From Zarea fungicola (lineage: Eukaryota; Ascomycota; Sordariomycetes; Hypocreales; Cordycipitaceae): a DNA stretch of 64,000 nucleotides. Shown here piece by piece: positions 14,019-23,737 of the stretch; position 1 is the first letter of the stretch; every line of letters starts with the position of its first letter. The stretch is taken from contig FWCC01000318.1 of assembly GCA_900169235.1 (NCBI GenBank), positions 49,840-113,839 on the forward strand. Direction: 5' to 3'. The notes under the pieces were generated by a model. The model made no database searches and had not been told where the DNA came from. It worked only from the letters and a program-made list of their open reading frames with translations. The position numbers and the translations under genes were made by a program.

Positions 14019-14892
14019 ATGTCGGGCGCCCAAAATTTACGGCCGACCCTGGGCTGCGCTATGCGGCTTGGAAGCATGGCAGGAACTTCCATGCTTATGT
14101 ATACGCAGACGACGGGCAATCGCATAGCTGTCGCCGCCGCCTCATTCTCGACGACCGCCCATATGTGCAAGCGCAAGACAAAGGACGGCAACAAGAAGCG
14201 TGGCGTCAGCAGCCTCTACCGCTCAGGACCGCGAGAGCCTCTGTCCATGTCGCAGGTACCGCTGCCCAAGCCTCGCACCGACTTCAAACGCAGTGCGACC
14301 CTGGACGAGAGCCATGGCCTCTGGGGCTTCTTCCCGGCGCCAAACAAGCTCATGTGGACACCCAAAGAGATGGAGCAGCATGGAAGGGCGTGGACAGTGG
14401 AGGAGCTGCGTCGCAAGTCATGGGAAGATTTGCACGCACTGTGGTGGACATGCTGCCGGGAGCGCAACATGCTGGCGACGACCAAGAAGGAGTTGAGCAG
14501 GGCGAGGTTGGGATTCGGCGAGAGGGAAATTGATGGCCGCCAGGAAGAGGTATGTATACTTTCACCCCTTTGCATCCTGCGCTCCTCTTCCGAGAAGGAG
14601 CAAATGGGTGTTGTGTGATCCACCCCAAAGTCTAACGAATTTGATTTTTTTGCAACATCAGGTTACCAAGACGATGAAAGCTATCAAGCATGCGCTGACG
14701 GAACGATACTACACCTGGGAAGATGCCACTGAAATCGCGGAATCAGACCCAGAGATTGATCTGCAAGCAGAGGATGGCAAATTCTACAAGCCGTCCACGT
14801 ACGAGGAGGATCACAGTGTGCCAGATGCCTGGGCGACAGAGACAGCTCCGCAGCAGTCAAGCAAAGGCGAATCGACTAAGGTGTCAAACTGA
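14019..14892 (+). CDS. MRPL4: mitochondrial large-subunit ribosomal protein uL29m (MRPL4)
   Basis: Component of the mitochondrial large ribosomal subunit, of the MRP-L47/uL29 family. Two exons, 14019-14549 and 14662-14892, joined in phase 0 across a 112-base GT-AG intron, give 253 residues. The body carries family hallmarks: a REPLSMSQVPLPKP stretch, HGLWGFFP, the tryptophan-rich WTVEELRRKSWEDLHALWW helix, and then a basic helical region typical of the L29 fold. The first 50 or so residues are rich in S, T, A and basic residues with few acids, as expected of a mitochondrial presequence. The start is uncertain: in-frame ATGs at 14061 and 14076 could also serve, with 14076 still leaving a plausible presequence. 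It is the first recognisable gene after the left flank, and GDI1 follows in the same orientation 1.2 kb away. Confidence 0.9.
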
Positions 14893-16095
14893 AAGTAGTT
14901 TGGCCAAGTAGACGAGAGGGGTGAACACCTCAAAAACACATCCTTAGCATATAAGGCGTTTTCCGTCATGACAAAGGGCGGCTGTACACATTGTAACTAC
15001 CAGGTAGCCTACTAGGAGCAAAGCATGTAAGATAATGGGATATGCGCAGATTTGCACACTCGAATTACAGTAATCTAAAGCGAGCAAGATGTGGATTGTG
15101 ACACGCGGGAGACAGTGTGCGTTTATAATCGGAGGTGGCCACACGAGAAAGGCAGAGAGGAGAGGGACTTGGGCACGAGGGCAATTAACTGGAAGAATGA
15201 GACGGCCAGGGATTTGTTGCAGAGTTAGATTACGAGCTCTTGGGGAGCTTTTTAGTGCGTTGCTAGTTTGCTGGCGTTGTCACGATGTATGGGCAAGGTA
15301 GTGGAGATGTGCGGTGTATGCGGGGCTGAGCTCAAGCCGCTGGTGAAATTCATGCTTGTTCATTTTTCTGTAAAGGATTGAAGATAATATAAGATGAGGG
15401 TAAATGCGAAACAAAAGGGAATACGTATTGCTGGATATTAGCGTTTACCGTGGCGTGCGGATAGTTGGCAGAGAGGCATACCCAGTACGACTCGTCAACC
15501 GGGGCGGCTAGATCCCTGACATGGGGCGATAAATGACAGGAAGCGGGAAATTTGATGGTTTACGGCTGTAATTACTGTACAACTGACGGTTGCTGGATTA
15601 ATTAAACTAATATTATTTCATATTGCGGATGCCGGGAAATCAAAACAAATAAGGAGAAGGAGGACCAATTGGTACTGTGAAGTCGGATGCCTGGAGCCGA
15701 AGTCAGTTGCGTACATAACTACCATACACGCGGCCAACAGAAACCGAACTCCCTGTCTGTTGAGAGGGGACTGTGGTTACGTGAATTTTTGAGCACAGTA
15801 TCTATATTGCAACTGCCCCCCCCAAAAAAGGTCATTGAGAAACAAAGCTTGCTGCCCGTCTCCGCTACTTTGCAGCTTTGTCTGTCCGCTAAATCCTTCC
15901 AGTTGAGCCTCCCTGTAGGCTTCCCAGTACCATCCGTCCACCGTCTTTCCGGTAATAGCGCCTCTTTTCTTAGCCTTCAGGCCCAAACCCCGCCAGGATA
16001 GGCATAGATTCGTTCCCTCCTCCTTTGAAGTTGGCATCCCTACTGTTCCATACTCTCACTTCCTTTTTACTTCATACACATACACAACCATCACT
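14893..16095. other. intergenic, MRPL4 to GDI1
   Basis: 1.2 kb without a recognisable gene. The last 200 bases before GDI1 are pyrimidine-rich, like a fungal promoter and 5' leader. An open frame at 15687-16001 has no recognisable content. Confidence 0.5.
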
Positions 16096-18182
16096 ATGGA
16101 CGAGATTGCCAAAGAATACGACGTCGTTGTCCTCGGTACTGGTATGTACCCCGCCACCCTCCCTCTCCTACAACGTTCAACATAGCTACTCGCTCCCGGC
16201 GACACTTGTTGGGGTCGTGCAAGCTTCGCCGCCTTTTTGCCCCTCATCCCAAGAACGCTTGTCGCGGCGCAACGAGAACCGGCTCCAAGTTATGGCGGCT
16301 ATATTTGCCTTTTTTTTCTTAGCACTTGATCAAACATGCCCATACTTTTTAACACACCTTTGCTAATACCACGTCTCCCTTCATAGGTCTTACAGAGTGC
16401 ATCCTTTCTGGGTACGCCCCCCCCCCTCGAAACTCCCACCGCCCCAAGTGCACCCCGCCAATTTGTCGATCGATCAATCTGCTACAAGCTGATACATACT
16501 AACGCTGCGTCTTCTGCTCTCTCTACAGTGTTCTCAGTGTCAAGGGCAAGAAAGTCTTACACATTGACAAGAACGACCACTACGGCGGGTTAGTTTTAAC
16601 TCCCTGGCATCACCTGCACTGCTCGACCGGCCTAACCCAGCTATTAACAGCGAAGCTGCCTCTGTCAACCTCGAGACTGTAAGCCAGCCTCTCCAGCCTC
16701 TTGGCACCGACTTCCGTTGGATCTTTTCTCACATCACAATGCTAACCATAACCTCCCTCGAACCAGCTCTTCAAGAAGTACGGCAATGTTGCCGGCGAGC
16801 CCTGGAAGAAGTATGGCCGCGTCAACGATTGGAACATCGACTTGGTCCCTAAGCTGCTCATGTCTTCCGGTGAACTGACCAACATTCTTGTCTCCACCGA
16901 CGTCACTCGTTACCTCGAATTCAAGCAAGTCGCTGGCAGCTACGTTCAGCAAGGTTCTTCCACCAAGGCAAATGTTGCCAAGGTTCCTTCGGATGCCGCC
17001 GAGGCCCTCAAGTCTCCCCTCATGGGCATTTTCGAGAAGCGTCGCATGAAGTCATTTATTGAGTGGGTTGGCACATTCGACCTCAATGATCCTGCAACTC
17101 ACAAGGGTAAGAAGGCCGCGGCGACGACACCACCCGTGAACTTTTTCCACTAACGCGCCTGTTTTTCTTCTAGGCCTTAACATGAACACTTGTGCCATGA
17201 ACGAAGTCTACGACAAGTTCGGCCTCGAGGCTGGCACGAAGGACTTTATCGGCCACGCCATGGCTCTCTACCTCACTGATGATTATCTTACCGCCAAGGG
17301 CGAGGCACCCGCTGCCATTGAGCGCATTCGTCTCTACGGTAACTCCGTTGCCCGCTACGGCAAGTCGCCTTACATCTACCCGCTGTATGGTCTCGGCGAG
17401 CTTCCCCAGGGCTTCGCCCGTCTCTCTGCCATCTACGGTGGCACTTACATGCTCAACACCAACGTCGACGAGTTCATCACAGAAGGCGGCAAGACTGTTG
17501 GTATCAAGGCAACCATGGCCGGCGTTGAGGAGATGAAGTTTGAGACGCGCGCCAAGATGATCCTGGGTGACCCCTCTTACTTCCCTGGCAAGACCAAGGT
17601 TGTTGGTCATGTCCTCCGTGCCATCTGCATTCTCAAACACCCTCTGGCAGGCACTAGCGACAGCGACTCTTGCCAGCTCATCATCCCCCAGTCCCAGGTT
17701 GGCCGCAAGAACGGTATGTATCCCCTGAAACAGAATAATGAGCTGAATTCTAAACTTTACAGACATCTACGTTGCCTGCGTATCTTCTGCCCACAGCGTC
17801 TGTCCCAAGGGCTACTGGGTTGCCATTGTCTCCACCATTGCGGAGACTGCGGCCAACCATCACCTCGAGCTCCAGCCTGGTCTAGATCGCCTCGGCGCCA
17901 TTGAGGAGCAGTTCATGGTAATTACCCTTTCTTAGATTTGCATGCCTCAAAATCAAGCGACAGAATACTGACCTATGTTACCTTTAGGGTGCGCCCATCC
18001 CCATCTATGAGCCCATTGAGGACGGCACCAAGGACAACGTGTTCATCTCCAAGAGCTACGACGCTACAAGCCACTTTGAGACTACCACCGATGATGTCAA
18101 GGATATCTACCGCCGTGCCACTGGTGAGGAGCTCAAGGTTGAGGGTCTGAGAGAGGGTATCACTGTCGCTAGCGATGAGTAA
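16096..18182 (+). CDS. GDI1: Rab GDP-dissociation inhibitor
   Basis: Cytosolic protein that extracts prenylated, GDP-bound Rab/Ypt GTPases from membranes and recycles them, so it is needed throughout the secretory pathway. Eight exons: 16096-16141, 16387-16411, 16529-16588, 16651-16678, 16767-17106, 17174-17713, 17763-17917 and 17988-18182. Together they give 462 residues, close to yeast Gdi1. The N-terminus shows the GDI/REP FAD-like fold (YDVVVLGTGLTECILSG, then HIDKNDHYGGEAAS). Further family signatures are WNIDLVPKLLM, the Rab-binding YGLGELPQGFARLSAIYGG and the C-terminal DNVFISKSYDATSHFE. The N-terminus is cut by four introns within the first 160 coding bases, leaving exons of only 25 and 28 bases. 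Every junction keeps frame and restores conserved sequence, so the model is well supported. It converges on NOG1. Confidence 0.97.
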
Positions 18183-19064
18183 ATTTAAGGGAAAAATGAG
18201 GATATATAAAGTTTCATAACTTGGGTTACCAACGCGAAGAAAACAATTTCGATGGCTAGTAACAGCTGACATTGATGGAAGATGAATGTAAGGAGAGACG
18301 AAACACCACTTCACACAGCCATGTGCAAGCAACTGTCTGGCTCATGTGGGACTTGGTTAGATTTCGAATCTTATCTATAACAAGAAAATGAATAAAATAA
18401 TCAATACATCCTTCAATTCAAGAATCACACTGTGTAGGGCGAACTACGTCGATGCACCTTCGATAGAAAATTACCACATCTCACCACCTTCGCATTTACT
18501 CACAAGGATAGGTCACGATCGACACAAGTATGGAAGCCCGCCAACTCTATCATATTCATTCAATCCTTGGTACGCTTGTTATTATCTCATAATCATCAAA
18601 TTTTTGGCTGTAGCTTAGCGTCTAAGATAGAGGCGGGTTTTAATTGACTAAGCTTTTCTTCTGTCTATAGATCCCCCCATTTTCTCTTCTTTAGCCCTTT
18701 TGCCCTTCTCCAACCCCATGCATCTGACCACCTCTAAATCCCTGCTCTGAGATCAAGCCAAAAAAAGTGACAAAGGCATCGTCGTACTAAGGTGAGACAA
18801 ATGAAACTCCAGGAACGCCAGCGAGAATCAGGACAACATGAAATATCAAAGCCTCCAAATCCTGAACCAGAAAAAATGCCAAGAGACGACGTAGAATATG
18901 CCAAAGCAGAAGACGGCCAACATGTGGTTGCAACCGCAATGCGACTTTTTTTCGTCCTGTTTTTCGCCACATCAGGCACAATGTTCTTCATGCTCCACGT
19001 CTTGCATAATGAAATTTGACACAAGAAACGTCGTATGCGTAAAGACTGATGGTGTGCATTTGAT
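18183..19064. other. intergenic between convergent GDI1 and NOG1
   Basis: Contains the 3' flanks of GDI1 and NOG1. The only notable content is a short plus-strand frame at 18801-19019, listed separately. No RNA gene was seen. Confidence 0.5.
18801..19019 (+). CDS. possible 72-residue single-pass membrane protein
   Basis: Unrecognised small open frame. The first 45 or so residues are polar, rich in E, K, P and Q, and are followed by one strongly hydrophobic segment of about 24 residues (ATAMRLFFVLFFATSGTMFF onward) and a short HNEI tail, the layout of a tail-anchored protein. It sits antisense to the probable 3' UTR of NOG1, whose stop codon is 46 bases further on. An AAG-GTGAGA sequence just before the ATG resembles a splice donor, so the frame could also lie in an intron or UTR. 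The antisense strand is open too, so chance is a real alternative. Reported because the composition looks like protein, not because a family was recognised. Confidence 0.3.
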   Translation: MKLQERQRESGQHEISKPPNPEPEKMPRDDVEYAKAEDGQHVVATAMRLFFVLFFATSGTMFFMLHVLHNEI

Positions 19065-21121
19065 TTATTTCCAGTCCGTCTTGCCAATACCACGCTTTCC
19101 AGAGAAGAGGTATTTGGGCATGGCTGTTCCAATGAACCTATCGGCTTCACCCTGTCGAGCCATTCTGTTCATTCTGCGCTGGTTCAGCTTGGTAATGCGA
19201 TTAGCCTTGGTGAGCTTGGCATCATCTTCCACACCAGCATCTCTGCGGCTTGAAGCAGGTGCACGGCTGGCGGGTCTGCTCTTGGAGCGGAGACGGGCAC
19301 GGGGATCGTCATCAATCTGCATAGCATCGGCATCCTCGGTGCCAGCGCGGCTGCGGGTGACGGAGCGGCCACGGGTGCGAGACTGGGCACGAACGCGGTC
19401 GGTGATGTTGGTGGTGTCGACACCAAGGGCGTCGAGGGCGTCGTCAAACTCTGCAAGCGACTTCTTGGCCAGCTTGCGGGGAATAATAGCCTGGTTTTTA
19501 AGCCTCTTCTTCATGCGGGCCTCGTTGCGAATCAGCTGCTGCTTCTCGCGAATGAGTTCTGCCTTGCGCAGAACCTCGGCCTCTTCGTCATCCTCAATGT
19601 CATCGTCAGAATCGTAGTAGCCTTCCTGCTCTAGCTTTTCCTCCTCTTCCTCCAGAGCGGCTAGCTTGGCCTCAATATCGGGATCGACAAAGTCAAAGAC
19701 ATTTTGACCGTCGAAGATTTCGGGGATATTGTCATACTTCCACTCGGGGTTTTTGAGAATATAGTTGTCGCGATTATCGACGTTGTAGACGCCGGCGCCG
19801 CCGTTTTCGAACTCAATATCCTTGGCTAATTTGCGGCGCTCGGGATCTTCCTTGTCATACTTCTTCAAGTCCTTCACGGCATCGGGAATAAAAGTCTCGA
19901 GGGTTTTGCCACCCATGGGCTGAGCAACGTGGATACGGGCCATGACATCAGCGAGACGACCGCCAATGTTGCCACTGCTGGCAGTGCCAGCCTTCAGTTT
20001 TTGATTGACACGCTCAGCAATCAGACGTTCGCAGGCCGCATTCTTGACATCCTGAACACCCTCCTGGGTGTTGCAAGAGAGCTGGAGCATCTCGACCTCG
20101 CCAGGCTTTAGAATACCCTCAAGCTCAGTCTTAAGCTCAGGTTCAAGATCCTCAGGACGGGCAACATCAATCTTGTTAACAACAACAAAAACGAGCTTGT
20201 TAGAGAACAAGGGCTTGATGCTCTTGAAAAGCTGGATTTGAGCGGAGACAGAGTAGCCACACTGCTCGGACAGGTCCATGAAGTACATGATGGCTGATCG
20301 AAGATGGGCAATAGCGGTAATACTCTGCATCTCAATCGTGTTCATCTCTTCCAGAGGGTGATCAAGAATACCAGGGGTATCAATGGCTTGGAATCGAAGA
20401 TATTTATAATCAAAGTGTCCGACGAAGAGACTCTTCGTGGTGAAAGCATATGGCTGAACATCGACGTCGGCGCGAGTGATGGCGCGTAGAAAGCTGGACT
20501 TGCCCACATTGGGGTAACCGCAGATGACTAGAGTGCGGGTGTTGGGGTCGATGGAAGGCAGACGACCAAGATGCTGGCGAACCTGGTCAAGATACATCAG
20601 AGGGTCCTTGAGACGCTTGACGAGTGTTGCCATGCGACCAAGCGCAGCTCTCTTGAGCTGTTTGCATTGGAAGAGAGACTGGCCATACTTGAGAAGCCGA
20701 ACGTAATCTCTAGAAATGGTCTCAATTAAATGCTTAGCAGTGGAGAGCTGGCCAAGGGCGATGCGGAAATGGTCGGCATCGTATAGGGTGTTGAGCAGAT
20801 CCTTGTGGAACGGATGGATGTCCTGTAGTCGGGGGAAAGTCTCGAGGATAGAGGCGAACTTCTCGGAAAACGTCTCTTGCGTAAACTTGACTTTTCTGGT
20901 ATAGAAACCTGAAAGAGAGAGAGAGAGAGAGCGGTTTAGTCATGATCTCAGAGAAAGATGTAGCTTGCCGTAAGTCGTAGTTATTGCTTACCTCGAATTC
21001 TGCCAATTTTGAAACCAGCACGAATTTGTGTGGGAAGTTTGCGCTGAGTTCTGCTCAGGGCAATATCCAAAAACTCTTGATGAGTTGGGACAGGGGGTAT
21101 ATCCTTCCAAGTAGTCTTCAT
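19065..21121 (-). CDS. NOG1: nucleolar GTP-binding protein 1 (60S biogenesis GTPase)
   Basis: Essential nucleolar GTPase of the OBG/Nog1 family. It binds pre-60S particles and is needed for their maturation and release. Exons (minus strand) 21121-20992 and 20908-19065 give 657 residues, near yeast Nog1. The start [17 protein letters not shown] is typical of the family. A helical N-terminal domain (residues 1 to about 165) precedes the G domain: G1 GYPNVGKSS at 174-182, G3 DTPG at 220-223 and G4 NKID at 288-291. An NOGCT-type region follows ([19 protein letters not shown]), then an acidic stretch and a long basic coiled tail, as expected of a nucleolar protein. The 83-base intron splits a glycine codon, and its polypyrimidine tract is a CT microsatellite. 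It is divergent from URA5, sharing 517 bases upstream. Confidence 0.97.
20914..20931. repeat. (GA)n microsatellite in the NOG1 intron
   Basis: Dinucleotide repeat lying directly upstream (in NOG1 sense) of the intron 3' splice site. Read on the minus strand it is (CT)n and forms the polypyrimidine tract before TTTCAG. Length changes here would alter splice-site strength without touching the protein. Confidence 0.85.
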
Positions 21122-21638
21122 GATGGGCGATCTGGTCGTGGAACACAAGATGTCGAACTGCCCTTCCTTCGTGGGTGGAAGAATGAAGAGTATTTCCAGA
21201 TGGGGTCTCCGGCTGGCAAGGCGGTCAATTTTTTTTTCTCTTCACCTAGCGAAAAAAAAAAAGATTGGGCTGCTAGTGGGCCTGGTCCTTATCGATACAC
21301 CTATCAGCGCTGGGTGTTCGTTCATAGGTATCTTTTGTACCTACATGATATGAAAAAAATACCTCCCAGTGGCACCACCCCGCTTGGCCAGCCCCGCCGC
21401 TTCAGGAACGATACGTTGAACAAGCGTGGAGGGAAGACTTTTCGTATGAATTTGGATACTTTTATTTTATTTTTCTCATTTCCAGTGTTTGCGCATTATC
21501 ATTCTTTTCAATTCGGTATCTTTTCTGCGAAACAAATACTTGACACTCGTCGCGAACCGTTCTCCTGATCTTTGCTGCCCGCACCCACCTACTCACACTG
21601 GACAACATCCATCCCACTTTTGGAATTTCAACCTTACA
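21122..21638. promoter_or_regulatory. shared divergent upstream region of NOG1 and URA5
   Basis: 517 bases between two divergent start codons. It contains T-rich and A-rich tracts (about 21230-21260) and a pyrimidine-rich stretch before the URA5 ATG, as in fungal leaders. No specific binding site can be assigned with confidence. Confidence 0.55.
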
Positions 21639-22337
21639 ATGGCTCAGCTCGCCCAGTACAAAAAGGATTTTCTCCAGGCTTGCCACGATGGAGGCATCCT
21701 GAAATTCGGCAGCTTTGAGCTCAAATCGAAGAGAATCTCACCGTACTTCTTCAACGCTGGCGACTTCCACACGGCACGCCTCGCTGGTGCGATCGCAAAG
21801 GCATTTGCCCTCACTATTATCGAAGCTCAAAAGAATGGCCTGGAGTTTGATATTGTCTTTGGACCCGCCTATAAGGGTATTCCTCTTGCTACTGCCGTCA
21901 CCATAAAGATCGGGGAACTCAAGCCTGCCAACCTGGACAAGATCTCTTACTCGTTTGACCGCAAGGAGGCCAAGGACCACGGCGAGGGTGGCAACATTGT
22001 CGGTGCTGGTCTCAAGGGCAAGCGTGTCCTGATTGTCGACGATGTTGTCACTGCTGGAACGGCAAAGAGAGAGGCTATTGAGAAGATTACCAAGGAGGGT
22101 GGCATTGTCGCTGGTATTGTTGTTGCTCTTGACCGCATGGAGAAGCTGCCCGCCACCGACGGCGACGACTCCAAGCCTGGCCCCAGTGCTATTGGTGAGA
22201 TGAAGAAGGAGTATGGTATCCCGATCTTTTCCATCGTCAACCTCGATGATGTTATCGAGGGTATGCGTGGTGTCATCTCTGATGATAACATCAAGAAGAC
22301 TGAGGAGTACCGTGCCAAGTACAAGGCAAGCGACTAG
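21639..22337 (+). CDS. URA5: orotate phosphoribosyltransferase
   Basis: Joins orotate to PRPP to give orotidine 5'-phosphate, the fifth step of de novo UMP synthesis, in the cytosol. Intronless, 232 residues, normal for fungal OPRTases. The N-terminus ([19 protein letters not shown], residues 24-42) forms the substrate hood, and [10 protein letters not shown] lies at 74-83. Next come the flexible-loop residues ([14 protein letters not shown], about 105-118) with catalytic Lys and His, and the PRPP-binding motif [13 protein letters not shown] at 130-142. All key residues appear intact, so the enzyme should be active. The ATG at 21639 fits the family N-terminus ([12 protein letters not shown]). 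In filamentous fungi loss of this gene gives uridine auxotrophy and fluoroorotate resistance. It shares its upstream region with NOG1. Confidence 0.98.
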   Translation: MAQLAQYKKDFLQACHDGGILKFGSFELKSKRISPYFFNAGDFHTARLAGAIAKAFALTIIEAQKNGLEFDIVFGPAYKGIPLATAVTIKIGELKPANLDKISYSFDRKEAKDHGEGGNIVGAGLKGKRVLIVDDVVTAGTAKREAIEKITKEGGIVAGIVVALDRMEKLPATDGDDSKPGPSAIGEMKKEYGIPIFSIVNLDDVIEGMRGVISDDNIKKTEEYRAKYKASD

Positions 22338-22566
22338 AGTTGAGATTTCGGAGAGGGACTAACTTCGCGAATTATGACGGGATGGATGGGGTAAAATCAT
22401 AGATAGAAACTATCTATCTGAGCCTTCAGCTCTCGCAAGTACTTACTAAAATCAGCCTGTGCACCTGGCACAAATAATCAGTGTATGAGTAGTTTATGGG
22501 CAGCATCAGCGTGGCGTTTGGCGTATTTAGGCTTAATTAATTAATTTTTTAACTGTCTTCGTCACT

Positions 22567-22671
22567 TTGTATATGTGTAAGAGGAAGTGTATATTTATGT
22601 ACATGTACGCACATGTACACGTATGTGTATTTGTCTGTAAGTGTGTCGTGTAAGTACAACCATGTGTGTAA
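22567..22671. repeat. degenerate GT/AC-rich alternating purine-pyrimidine tract
   Basis: About 100 bases of imperfect TGTA, ACATGT and GTATGT units, densest at 22597-22630. Such sequence favours non-B DNA and could act as a 3' processing or spacer element downstream of URA5. No coding content. Confidence 0.6.
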
Positions 22672-22777
22672 TTACAGCTGATATTCTGTCCGCATTGCAG
22701 GTAACATGTCACAATAAAACCAGAGCTGCTTCCCGGTCGAAGTTGCCTGTGAGCGCGCCTTTCTTGTGAAACTTTGC

Positions 22778-22796
22778 GATGGCACAACGTGCCATC
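22778..22796. repeat. inverted repeat, 8-bp arms
   Basis: GATGGCAC and GTGCCATC flank a 3-base loop (AAC). It is short and lies in noncoding DNA about 440 bases after the URA5 stop, so it is probably incidental. Confidence 0.6.
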
Positions 22797-23737
22797 ACGT
22801 TTAAACAAGTCACAAGACACAGCTCATTATTTCTCGATTCCCCACTCGGCGAATGACCCATGCAGCTGACGGCTCCGGGGAAGCTGCCGACTGATGTTGT
22901 GTAATGTGAGACGATGCATGGGCCATGGGCTACTAGGCATCAAATTCTTCATCAGGGCGGTTGGCTGCGTAGGTGTGTTGCCTACCTTTCCTTTCGCAAA
23001 GCGTCTGATGGTACTGTCTGGACAGGACTAGAGGTATCTGGGCAGAACACCACACTACAGAGAACGAACACAACAACGCTCTTTATACTAGAGTCGGCTT
23101 GTATTGTTCCGTGTATGCCAGTCTACTACGCTTAATACAACGGGCATTTTTATTAAAAGAGACCGAAGTCTCGTTTACAGGCGCACATAAGCCATCGGTC
23201 ACTTTCCCGTCACAGGCTACGCCGGAATCTAGCTGCTAACTATAATATATGGCATGAGTTCCGTTTGGGCGCTAGGAAAGCTGCGTCACCACACTAGCTC
23301 GTCCCTAAGTGGTCAGAATAGAGGGGAAAGCATTTCTGAGCCTTCTGGAAAAGTGTGAATTACGGTGGTTGGCAAATGAATTATTTGCTTGTGCATTGAT
23401 TAGAAGACACGACGTGGCAAGCTAATAAGCAGCTACCCCAAGCTCCCTTCTGGCCCACTTGGGAGGTTGCAGGCTGCGAGCAGTGACGACTAACGATTTC
23501 GACGCCGTTCCATGCACACTCACCAGCCCATTACTTAGAAGCTGCATATTACGGGACCCGACTTTGGGATCTGCTGCTATATTCATCATCCTGTTCCTTT
23601 GTCGGGACCAGCACAAACGTCTAAACACCCACGAGACCTCACTTTCGAATTGACATAGACCTGCCCGCACCGCCCAGGCAGCTTTTTTTAGCTTCAGCCA
23701 CCAACCCATCGTTTGACAGCTACTTCAGGCCGCCATC

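Larger units (their letters stand above)
22338..23737. other. intergenic, URA5 to DDI1
   Basis: 1.4 kb with no recognisable gene. It holds the URA5 3' flank, an alternating ACATGT/GTATGT-rich stretch at 22567-22671, a small hairpin at 22778-22796, and the DDI1 leader, which becomes C/T-rich from about 23640. Confidence 0.55.

Noticed and set aside
17170..17766. 198-codon minus-strand frame inside GDI1
   Set aside because: Antisense shadow of a conserved GDI1 exon.
18898..19617. 239-codon plus-strand frame overlapping the 3' part of NOG1
   Set aside because: Its serine- and arginine-rich content is the mirror of the acidic and basic repeats of NOG1; no independent features.
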